Shown here: piece after piece, positions 57,794 through 64,000 of the stretch | How positions within the stretch are numbered: the first letter of the stretch is position 1 | Layout: each line of letters opens with the position of its first letter | Origin: an uncultured Bacteroidales bacterium | GTDB lineage: Bacteria > Bacteroidota > Bacteroidia > Bacteroidales > UBA932 | Reading direction: 5' to 3' | Assembly (NCBI GenBank): GCA_946185745.1 | Contig: CAMHKQ010000006.1 | Location: forward strand, 26,720-90,719 | DNA length: 64,000 bases | The notes under the pieces: generated by a model | Database searches by the model: none | Seen by the model: only the letters and a program-made list of their open reading frames with translations | What the model was told of the DNA's origin: nothing | Position numbers and translations under genes: made by a program

Positions 57794-59418
57794 GGCCGTT
57801 CCGCGAGTGCTTCGGCGGCCTGATGTGGACGCTGCGGCCGTTCCGCTGGAAGGTGCTTGTGAGCGCCGTCCTGGGATTGCTGCAGGTCGCCGTGTCGCTG
57901 TCATTCGTGTGGATGAGCAAGAGGGTGGTCGACATCGCCACCGGAGTGGTCGACGCTCAGCTCGGCAGGGCGGCAGCGCTTTTCGTCGGCATCATGCTCC
58001 TTCAGATACTGCTCCGCACGGGCGCCCAATACTGGCAGGGCCTCGTCGTGGTCGACGCCCAGAACAGGACGCGCGCTGACGTCTTCTCCCGTGTGATGCG
58101 CAGCCTCTGGAGCGGCAGGGAACGTTTCCACACCGGTGACACCATCAACCGCCTGGAAGAGGACATAAGGGTGGTGGTGGACTTCGTCTGCGTCTCCCTT
58201 CCGGCCCTGGTAGTGACCGTATGCCAGTTCGTGGCGGCCACCATATTCCTGTTCTCGCTCTCGGCCGACCTGGGCTGGATACTGCTCTTCATCATGCCCG
58301 TTGCCGTTGTGGGCAGCCGCCTGTTTTTCAGGAAGATGCGCTCTCTCACGATGGACATACGCAAAGGCGACAGCAAGGTGCAGGCGCACATGCAGGAAAC
58401 CCTCCAGCACCGCGTGCTGGTCCGCACCATGGGCAGTACCGACGACGTGCTCGACGATCTTTCCGACCTTCAGTACGACGTCCGCAGCAAGACCGTCAGC
58501 CGCCTCAATTACTCCGCCATCTCGAGGGCTTTCCTCCAGCTTGGCTTCATGGCGGGTTACGCGGCCGCCTTCGTGTGGAGCGTGTACGGGCTCAGCAAGG
58601 GTACCGTCACTTACGGCCTCATGACCGCGTTCCTGCAGCTGGTGGGCCAGGTGCAGAGGCCGGTCGCGGACATTACCCACCAGATTCCGGCATTCATCAG
58701 GGCCCTTTCTTCCGAAGACCGTCTCATGGAACTCTCCGAGCAGGTTCAGGAAGAGGATGTCCCGGACGTCAGGCTCGAGGGCGCTCCCGGAATCAGGCTT
58801 GAAAACCTCAGCTTCGCCTACGAAGGGGCGGCCGGGAAGGTGCTGGACAATCTCAGCTTCGACTTCACTCCCGGCAGTTTCACGGCCATACGCGGCGCTA
58901 CCGGCGCCGGCAAGAGCACCCTCATAATGGTGATAATGAACCTGTTGAAGCAGTCCGGCGGCAGCGTCACGCTTTATGATCCGCCTACTCCGTCGGGGGC
59001 AGGCACCCTCTGCAACTTCATGTACGTGCCGCAGGGGAATTCGCTGCTGAGCGGCAGCATCCGCGACAACCTGCGCCTTGCCGCTCCGGATGCCACCGAC
59101 GAACAGCTTTTCGAGGCCCTCCATTCCGCCTGCGCCGACTTTGTGAAGGATCTTCCAGACGGGCTCGACACCGTCTGCGCCGAGGTAGGCCGCGGCCTGA
59201 GTGAAGGCCAGGCCCAGCGCATAGCAATCGCCCGCGCCCTGCTCCGTCCCGGAGGCATACTGGTGCTCGACGAGGCCACGTCCGCCCTCGACGCAGAAAC
59301 CGAAAGGCGGCTCCTCGAGAACCTGGCCAGGGGCTTCCGCGGCCGCAAGACCATCCTGTGCATCACCCACCGCGAGGCGGCCGTCGAATACGCCGACAGG
59401 GAATTGAATCTCACTTAG
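57790..59418 (+). CDS. ABC exporter, fused membrane and ATPase domains
   Basis: 542 aa. Six transmembrane helices (residues about 20-300) precede the ATPase with Walker A IRGATGAGKSTLIMVI, signature LSEGQAQRIAIARALL and Walker B ILVLDEATSALD. There is no N-terminal C39 peptidase domain, so leader cleavage would fall to the S24/S26 protein. As the last gene of the cassette it is the probable exporter of a modified peptide, as the D protein is in lasso clusters. Confidence 0.9.
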   Translation: MRPFRECFGGLMWTLRPFRWKVLVSAVLGLLQVAVSLSFVWMSKRVVDIATGVVDAQLGRAAALFVGIMLLQILLRTGAQYWQGLVVVDAQNRTRADVFSRVMRSLWSGRERFHTGDTINRLEEDIRVVVDFVCVSLPALVVTVCQFVAATIFLFSLSADLGWILLFIMPVAVVGSRLFFRKMRSLTMDIRKGDSKVQAHMQETLQHRVLVRTMGSTDDVLDDLSDLQYDVRSKTVSRLNYSAISRAFLQLGFMAGYAAAFVWSVYGLSKGTVTYGLMTAFLQLVGQVQRPVADITHQIPAFIRALSSEDRLMELSEQVQEEDVPDVRLEGAPGIRLENLSFAYEGAAGKVLDNLSFDFTPGSFTAIRGATGAGKSTLIMVIMNLLKQSGGSVTLYDPPTPSGAGTLCNFMYVPQGNSLLSGSIRDNLRLAAPDATDEQLFEALHSACADFVKDLPDGLDTVCAEVGRGLSEGQAQRIAIARALLRPGGILVLDEATSALDAETERRLLENLARGFRGRKTILCITHREAAVEYADRELNLT

Positions 59419-59440
59419 GCAAAGTATTTGCAGAATTGAC

Positions 59441-59448
59441 TATCTTTG
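59441..59448 (+). promoter_or_regulatory. -7 element TATCTTTG ahead of the FISUMP lipoprotein
   Basis: TATCTTTG ends 20 nt before the ATG at 59469, so the lipoprotein has its own promoter and need not be part of the upstream cassette. Confidence 0.6.
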
Positions 59449-59468
59449 CAAACTGTTTAGAAGATATC

Positions 59469-60491
59469 ATGAAGATTGGACACTGGATACTGATTCTCGG
59501 AGCCGTCGCCGCAAGTCTCGTCTCCTGCAAGGAAAAAGAGGAAGAAACCGACAGTTACCTCTCCGGAAAGCTCGTAGTGAAGGGCCTGCCGTCCTATGTG
59601 CAGTACGGCGAAACATACCACATTCAGAATTACGGCCTGTACAGGGCCGGCGACCAGGCCGATTCCCTTTTGGGATACCGCTGGTACAACCCGTTCACCA
59701 AAGTGACGGACACCCTGCGCTTCGAAACCGATCCGGCGTCGGTAAAGCCCGATTTCGACTTTACCATCTCGAAAGACACCCTCGCCACCTTTACGCTCAT
59801 GGTAACGGGCTGGGCTACCGATTATTACTCGACTTCCTCGTCGGTTTCCTTCACCGTCGTGAACCCGTCTCTGGAAAGCGGTTCGCTCACAGGCCACCCG
59901 TTCAACAAGACCGTGCGCACCGTCACGGACGCCCGTGACGGCCAGAAGTATTACACCGCCAAGATAGGGGATACCGAGTGGATGCTCCAGAACCTTGCAT
60001 GGGAGGGAGCCGGTAAACCCTACATGGAAGAGTCCGCCATGAATTACATCTACGGCCGCTTCTATAACTGGCACGAGGCCATGGAGGCCTGCCCGAAGGG
60101 GTGGAAGCTGCCTTCGGAAGACGATTTCCTCGCCCTTGCTTCGGCTGCCGGAGCAGCTGCCCCCGGGCGCTATTCCGACATAGCCGGAGTCGCCGGAAAC
60201 CTGATGGGAGACGTGTCGTTCAACGGCAAGGCCATGTGGGAGTACTGGCCCGACGTGCCCAAGTCCAACAGCACCCTTTTCACCGCCATCCCTGTCGGAT
60301 ATCTCGAGTACCTCGAAAACGGTTCCAACTTCACGGGGCTCGGCGACTATTCCCTCTTCTGGACCTCCGACTCGGTCGACGACGCCACCGGAGTCGCCCG
60401 CTACATCTACGTCGACAAGAACATCCTCTTTGCCGCGTCCTTCGACAAGAAGAACCTTGCAGCGCCCATCCGCTGCGTACGGGAAAAGTAA
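59469..60491 (+). CDS. FISUMP-domain lipoprotein
   Basis: 340 aa from the ATG at 59469. A lipoprotein signal (ILILGAVAASLVSC) puts the acylated Cys at about residue 21. Residues about 25-140 are Ig-like beta strands. The C-terminal half is a FISUMP domain (Fibrobacter succinogenes major paralogous domain): VTDARDGQKYYTAKIGDTEW, MLQNLAW, then CPKGWKLPSEDDFLAL and APIRCVREK. Such proteins are surface-exposed in Bacteroidota and Fibrobacter; the function is not known. YitT follows after 18 nt. Confidence 0.88.
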   Translation: MKIGHWILILGAVAASLVSCKEKEEETDSYLSGKLVVKGLPSYVQYGETYHIQNYGLYRAGDQADSLLGYRWYNPFTKVTDTLRFETDPASVKPDFDFTISKDTLATFTLMVTGWATDYYSTSSSVSFTVVNPSLESGSLTGHPFNKTVRTVTDARDGQKYYTAKIGDTEWMLQNLAWEGAGKPYMEESAMNYIYGRFYNWHEAMEACPKGWKLPSEDDFLALASAAGAAAPGRYSDIAGVAGNLMGDVSFNGKAMWEYWPDVPKSNSTLFTAIPVGYLEYLENGSNFTGLGDYSLFWTSDSVDDATGVARYIYVDKNILFAASFDKKNLAAPIRCVREK

Positions 60492-60509
60492 CAACTACCT
60501 TATCAATTT

Positions 60510-61457
60510 ATGGCAAGCATTGCTAAAGAAGTCCTGAACTACCTGGGTACCTGGAAGTTCTGGAAAGATTTCATCATCATGACCGTCGGCATGTTCTTCG
60601 GAGCGGCCGCGGTTTATTATTTCCTGGTTCCCAGCAAGCTGATCATCGGAACCATTTCCGGTCTGTCCATCGTCCTTTCCCAGTTCATCCCCATCAAGGT
60701 GTCGCTGATGATCTTCATCATCAACGCCATCCTGCTTCTTCTCGCGTGGGTGCTCATAGGCAAGGAGTTCGGCGCCAAGACGGTGTATACCGCCCTGATC
60801 CTCGGCCCGCTCATGGATGTGTGGGAGAAGATAATGCCGGCAAGCAAACTTGCGGAACTCCGCATGGCCAGCTCCATGCCCATAAATACGCTCAACAGCA
60901 CTTCCGTGATGGGCGACCCCTGGCTGGACCTTATCTGCTTCGTGCTCATGCTCAGCATCTCCCAGGCCATCCTCTTCAATATCAACGCTTCCACCGGAGG
61001 TCTTGACATAATAGCCAAGATCATCAACAAGTACACGCACCTCGACCTCGGCCTGAGCGTAACCATAGGAGGCGGGCTGATCTGTTGCACGGCCTTCTTC
61101 ATCAATCCGTTCCACATGGTCATAATCGGCCTCATCGGCACCTGGATAAACGGCCTCGTCGTGGACTACTTCATGGCCAGCCTCAACCGCAAGAAACGCG
61201 TGTGCGTCATCGCGGACGAGCACGAACAGATACGCAAGTTCATAGTCGGAACCCTGCACCGCGGATGCAGCCTCTATCCCGTTACGGGCGGCTATTCCGG
61301 CAAGCAGCAGATAGAGGTGGAGGCCCTCCTCACCAAGGACGAGTTCGCCGCGCTCATGGATTTCCTGAAGAAGAACAACATAGACAGCTTTACCACCGCC
61401 GGCAACGTCAGCGAGGTTTACGGCCGCTGGCACCACGGTTCCAAATTGAACGTATGA
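60510..61457 (+). CDS. YitT family membrane protein (DUF161/DUF2179)
   Basis: 315 aa with five or six transmembrane helices (e.g. IIMTVGMFFGAAAVYYFLV, SLMIFIINAILLLLAWVL). The cytoplasmic C-terminal DUF2179 domain includes RKFIVGTLHRGCSLYPVTGGY and FLKKNNIDSFTTAGNVSEVYG. The family is widespread and its transport or sensing role is unresolved. The ATG of the dipeptide epimerase overlaps its stop (ATGA). Confidence 0.9.
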   Translation: MASIAKEVLNYLGTWKFWKDFIIMTVGMFFGAAAVYYFLVPSKLIIGTISGLSIVLSQFIPIKVSLMIFIINAILLLLAWVLIGKEFGAKTVYTALILGPLMDVWEKIMPASKLAELRMASSMPINTLNSTSVMGDPWLDLICFVLMLSISQAILFNINASTGGLDIIAKIINKYTHLDLGLSVTIGGGLICCTAFFINPFHMVIIGLIGTWINGLVVDYFMASLNRKKRVCVIADEHEQIRKFIVGTLHRGCSLYPVTGGYSGKQQIEVEALLTKDEFAALMDFLKKNNIDSFTTAGNVSEVYGRWHHGSKLNV

Positions 61458-62662
61458 AACGGAGAGATTTCCTGAAAGGTGCGGCGGTCGTAGCCGCCGG
61501 TGCTGCCGCGGCAGCCTGCGGGGTGAAAGGCCACAAGGGCGGACACGGCGGCGATACCGATTCGCTTGCGAAGGCCGACAGCATACTCGAGGCCCGCGAG
61601 GCGCGTATGCCCAGGGCTTATCAGCCCGCGACCGGCTCCAGGATGAAACTCAGCTGGGAGCCATATGAACTGCAGCTCAGCCATCCTTTCGGGGTCTCCG
61701 GAAACACCCGGACCACCACTCCCGACGTCCAGGTGAAGATTGAATACGACGGTTTCACCGGTTACGGCGAAGCCAGCATGCCCCCGTATCTGGGGCATAC
61801 CACGGAAAGCATCTGCGCTTTCCTTGCAAAGGTAAAGCTGGGACAGTTCACTGATCCCTTCCGCATCGAGGAAATCATGGATTACGTGGACTCCCTTTCC
61901 AAAGGGGACGCCCCCGGCAAGGCGGCGGTGGACATGGCGCTCCACGACCTCTTCGGGAAGCTCCTCTGCCAGCCGCTGTGGCGCATCTGGGGACAGGACC
62001 CCGACAAGACTCCTGTCACGAGCTACACCATAGGCATCGACACCCCCGAGGTCATGAGCGCAAAGACCGTCGAGGCTGCCGACAGGTTCAAACTGCTTAA
62101 AGTCAAGGTCGGAACCCCGAACGACAAGTCGAGGATCAGCGCCGTCCGCAGCGTCACCGACCTTCCTATTATAGTAGATGCCAATCAGGGCTGGTCCGAC
62201 AGGCTGGAGGCTCTCTCTGTAATCTACTGGCTCAAGGAACAGGGCGTGAAGATGGTGGAGCAGCCTTTCTCCGCAGACAGGATCGAGGATACCGCCTGGC
62301 TCTCCGAAAGGAGCCCGCTGCCCATTTTCGCCGACGAGAGCGTGCAGGGCCTGGCCGACCTCAGGAAGTGCAGGGGAGCCTTCGACGGAGTGAACATCAA
62401 GCTGATGAAATGCGGCGGCCTGCTCAAGGCAAGGCAGATGATGTCCTACGCCAGGGCCGTCGGCATGAAGGTAATGCTCGGCTGCATGACCGAGACGTCC
62501 TGCGCCGTGTCGGCGGCGGCCCAGCTGTCCTCCGGCCTCGAATTCACCGATCTCGACGGGAACCTCCTCATCTCCAACGATCCGTTCGAGGGAGTGCTGG
62601 TGAAGGACGGCCGCATTACGCTGAACAATCTGCCCGGACTGGGCTTGTCAATTAAAAAATAA
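61454..62662 (+). CDS. Exported dipeptide epimerase (L-Ala-D/L-Glu epimerase family, enolase superfamily)
   Basis: 402 aa from the ATG at 61454. The N-terminus MKRRDFLKGAAVVAAGAAAAAC is a Tat-type signal (RRDFLK) ending in a lipobox-like Ala-Ala-Ala-Cys. The enolase-type active site is intact: Lys in LLKVKVGT, Asp in IIVDANQGW, Glu in VEQPFSAD, Asp in PIFADESVQ and Lys in NIKLMKCGG. The family epimerises L-Ala-D-Glu from peptidoglycan to L-Ala-L-Glu. Export is unusual, since the E. coli enzyme is cytoplasmic. Substrate class is from family; specificity is inferred. Confidence 0.88.
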   Translation: MKRRDFLKGAAVVAAGAAAAACGVKGHKGGHGGDTDSLAKADSILEAREARMPRAYQPATGSRMKLSWEPYELQLSHPFGVSGNTRTTTPDVQVKIEYDGFTGYGEASMPPYLGHTTESICAFLAKVKLGQFTDPFRIEEIMDYVDSLSKGDAPGKAAVDMALHDLFGKLLCQPLWRIWGQDPDKTPVTSYTIGIDTPEVMSAKTVEAADRFKLLKVKVGTPNDKSRISAVRSVTDLPIIVDANQGWSDRLEALSVIYWLKEQGVKMVEQPFSADRIEDTAWLSERSPLPIFADESVQGLADLRKCRGAFDGVNIKLMKCGGLLKARQMMSYARAVGMKVMLGCMTETSCAVSAAAQLSSGLEFTDLDGNLLISNDPFEGVLVKDGRITLNNLPGLGLSIKK

Positions 62663-62674
62663 TTCCTATCTTTG
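62645..62674 (+). promoter_or_regulatory. rpsO promoter (TTG, 19 nt, TATCTTTG)
   Basis: TTG at 62645-62647 and TATCTTTG at 62667-62674 have a 19-nt spacer. The first element overlaps the last codons of the epimerase gene. Confidence 0.8.
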
Positions 62675-62680
62675 CCGCGC

Positions 62681-62780
62681 TTTCTGTCGATGCGTCGACC
62701 GCAACCGATCGCCGCGCTGGCAGGATGACTTCCGGACCATCCGGAAGTTCCTGATTATTAATTAAAAACAAAAAAGAAAA
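62681..62780 (+). promoter_or_regulatory. Structured 5' leader of rpsO
   Basis: The leader is about 100 nt long. It contains a strong hairpin, ACTTCCGG-ACCAT-CCGGAAGT (62728-62748), extended outward by CAGG/CCTG pairing, then an AT-rich stretch to the ATG. S15 represses its own mRNA by binding leader structures in several bacteria, so autoregulation is likely, but this fold is not one I recognise. Confidence 0.5.
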
Positions 62781-63056
62781 ATGGCAGAGTATCTCCAGCC
62801 GGAAAAGAAACAGGAACTTTTCCAGAAGTACGGCAAAACAGCAGCCGACACGGGTTCCCCTGAAAGCCAGGTGGCCCTCTTCACTTACCGCATCGCTCAC
62901 CTCACCGAGCACCTCAAGAAGAACAAGAAAGACGTGGTGACACGCCGCTCCCTTCTCAGGCTCGTGGGCAAGCGCCGTCAGCTCCTCGACTACCTCAAGG
63001 AAATCGACATCGAGCGCTACCGTAAGATCGTGAAGGAACTCTCGCTGCGCAAGTAA
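62781..63056 (+). CDS. rpsO: Small ribosomal subunit protein uS15
   Basis: 91 aa. The core TGSPESQVALFTYRIAHLTEHL and RRSLLRLVGKRRQLLDYLKEID is the S15 signature for 16S helix 22 binding. It is followed by pnp after an attenuator-like hairpin, the common rpsO-pnp order. Confidence 0.97.
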   Translation: MAEYLQPEKKQELFQKYGKTAADTGSPESQVALFTYRIAHLTEHLKKNKKDVVTRRSLLRLVGKRRQLLDYLKEIDIERYRKIVKELSLRK

Positions 63057-63072
63057 GCCGCGCAAAAGATTC

Positions 63073-63106
63073 AAGGGATGGGCCTTGGGGGCCGCATCCC
63101 TTTTTT
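63073..63106 (+). terminator. Hairpin with T-tract between rpsO and pnp
   Basis: AAGGGATG pairs with CATCCCTT, with inner GGCC/GGCC pairing, followed by TTTTTT. It may terminate rpsO or attenuate read-through to pnp. Confidence 0.75.
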
Positions 63107-63135
63107 GCTGAAAAAAGACGTAACGCAACACAATA

Positions 63136-64000
63136 ATGAACGTAATCACAAAGAAGATTGAACTGCCCGACGGTCGGGTAATTGAGATCGAGACCGGCAA
63201 ACTCGCCAAGCAGGCGGCCGGCTCGGCAGTAGTCAAGATGGGTGGCACCATGCTTCTCGCCACCGTTACAGCAGCAGACGAAGTGGTTGAAGGAACCGAT
63301 TTCCTCCCGCTTTCCGTAGACTACAGGGAAAAGTATTATTCAGCAGGCCGCTTCCCCGGAGGTTTCCTCAAGAGGGAAGGCAAGGCCGACGACTATGAAG
63401 TGCTCATCGCACGCCTGGTGGACAGGCCCATCCGCCCCCTCTGGCCGGATGATTTCCACCTGGAAGTTTTCATCTACATCAGCCTCATCTCCGCCGACAA
63501 GGACACTCAGCCCGACGCGCTGGCCGGCCTTGCCGCTTCCGCAGCCCTCGCAAGCTCCGACCTCCCCTTCGGAGGCCCGATTTCCGAGGTTCGCGTAGCC
63601 CGCATCAACGGTGAATGGCGCATCAATCCCGCTTTCAGCGAGATGCCCGGCGCCGACATCGACATGATGGTCGCAGCCACCGAAGAGAACATCATGATGG
63701 TGGAAGGCGAGCTCAACGAGGTTTCCGAGCACGACATGCTCGAGGCCATCAAGTTCGCCCACGAAGAAATCAAGAAGCACTGCCGCGTTCAGAAAGAGCT
63801 CATGAAGGAGCTTGGAACCGACGTCAACAAGAGGGATTATCCTCACGACGAGGAAGACGAAGCCCTCAAGACCGCCGTTCACGAGGCTTGCTACAACAAG
63901 TGCTACGAGCTTGCAAAGAGCGCAAAGCCCAAGCACGAGCGCGAAGACGGCTTCAACGCCATCCGCGACGAGTTCAAGGCCCAGTTCTCCGAGGAGGACC
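63136..64000 (+). CDS. pnp: Polyribonucleotide nucleotidyltransferase, N-terminal part (3' end outside window)
   Basis: The frame from ATG 63136 runs off the window after 288 codons. [30 protein letters not shown] and [20 protein letters not shown] are the first RNase PH domain of PNPase; [11 protein letters not shown] and SISADKD-like [16 protein letters not shown] follow. The start of the all-alpha linker ([20 protein letters not shown]) is included. It degrades RNA with phosphate 3' to 5'. The ORF track does not list it because it lacks a stop. Confidence 0.96.
   Translation, partial: MNVITKKIELPDGRVIEIETGKLAKQAAGSAVVKMGGTMLLATVTAADEVVEGTDFLPLSVDYREKYYSAGRFPGGFLKREGKADDYEVLIARLVDRPIRPLWPDDFHLEVFIYISLISADKDTQPDALAGLAASAALASSDLPFGGPISEVRVARINGEWRINPAFSEMPGADIDMMVAATEENIMMVEGELNEVSEHDMLEAIKFAHEEIKKHCRVQKELMKELGTDVNKRDYPHDEEDEALKTAVHEACYNKCYELAKSAKPKHEREDGFNAIRDEFKAQFSEED

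Noticed and set aside
57901-59370. 489-aa minus-strand ORF opposite the ABC exporter
   Set aside because: No motif; the ABC exporter has all conserved motifs on the plus strand.
61085-62662. 525-aa ORF
   Set aside because: The first 123 residues are a His/Arg-rich shadow of the YitT gene; the epimerase starts at 61454.
1-64000. Mobile elements, prophage, integron or rRNA genes
   Set aside because: No transposase, integrase, phage structural gene, terminal repeat or rRNA-like sequence was seen.

Overview
The window reads as a chromosomal stretch of a high-GC member of the Bacteroidales. Four things point there. Promoters carry the Bacteroidota -7 element TAnnTTTG, several with TTG or TTTG 19-21 nt upstream. 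Almost no gene has a Shine-Dalgarno sequence, with one exception at rpsU. Gene families typical of the phylum are present (DUF4290, a SusC-like or OMP_b-brl_3 outer membrane barrel, a DUF6515-like protein, a FISUMP lipoprotein, an M16 protease of about 936 aa). Genes are tightly packed with many ATGA overlaps. Genus cannot be fixed from the sequence; an Alistipes- or Cryptobacteroides-like organism is only a guess. There is no insertion sequence, prophage, CRISPR array or rRNA operon, and no gene-free gap above 300 bases.

Layout. 1-3.1 kb: end of a SpoIID-domain gene, an AmpG-like transporter and a Ser-rich secreted protein. 3.1-14.6 kb (minus strand): a roughly 11.5 kb glycan operon. It runs rfbG-rfbH-rfbF (CDP-3,6-dideoxyhexose core), a sugar epimerase/reductase, an RfbC-like epimerase, a Wzx flippase, four family-2 glycosyltransferases interleaved with another epimerase, and finally murI. 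No Wzy polymerase, chain-length regulator or initiating transferase is seen. 14.7-17.1 kb: a BASS symporter coupled to an Omp85-type barrel. 17.2-26 kb: housekeeping (aqpZ, prfB, fumarase, tRNA-Leu, rpsU, a lipoprotein, a cysteine-free sirtuin with a degenerate P-loop ATPase, rplU-rpmA, serS-ruvC). 26-34.3 kb: an outer membrane barrel protein, PASTA protein-rluD-lnt, a small RHH-like protein and glnA. 34.4-41.6 kb (minus): an M16 protease, and lon-ung-coaD-thioredoxin-like. 41.7-46.9 kb: HU, a 29-aa bS22-like ribosomal protein, rng, Hsp15, a DJ-1 protein, manA and alr. 47-56.1 kb (minus): DUF4290-ftsK-lolA-addB-addA, with alr behind. 56.2-59.4 kb: a four-gene cassette of HprK-like kinase, S24/S26 peptidase, PqqD-like protein and ABC exporter. 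59.5-64 kb: a FISUMP lipoprotein, a YitT protein, an exported dipeptide epimerase, rpsO and the start of pnp.

Functional links. The rfb genes, Wzx and glycosyltransferases would build and flip a short glycan carrying a dideoxy sugar. SpoIID, AmpG, dipeptide epimerase, murI and alr all touch peptidoglycan synthesis or recycling. AddAB, RuvC, Ung and FtsK are genome-maintenance functions. rpsU, rpsO, rplU, rpmA, the bS22-like peptide, prfB, rng and pnp form the translation and RNA-turnover set.

The best candidate for an undescribed system is the 56.2-59.4 kb cassette. It resembles the K (kinase), B1 (PqqD-like recognition element) and D (exporter) parts of lasso-peptide clusters, but has a signal-peptidase-like protease and lacks both a cyclase and a visible precursor. 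Also notable are the perfect 12-nt Shine-Dalgarno at rpsU, a possible CDP-ascarylose-type branch in the glycan locus, and the 29-aa ribosomal protein missed by the ORF track.
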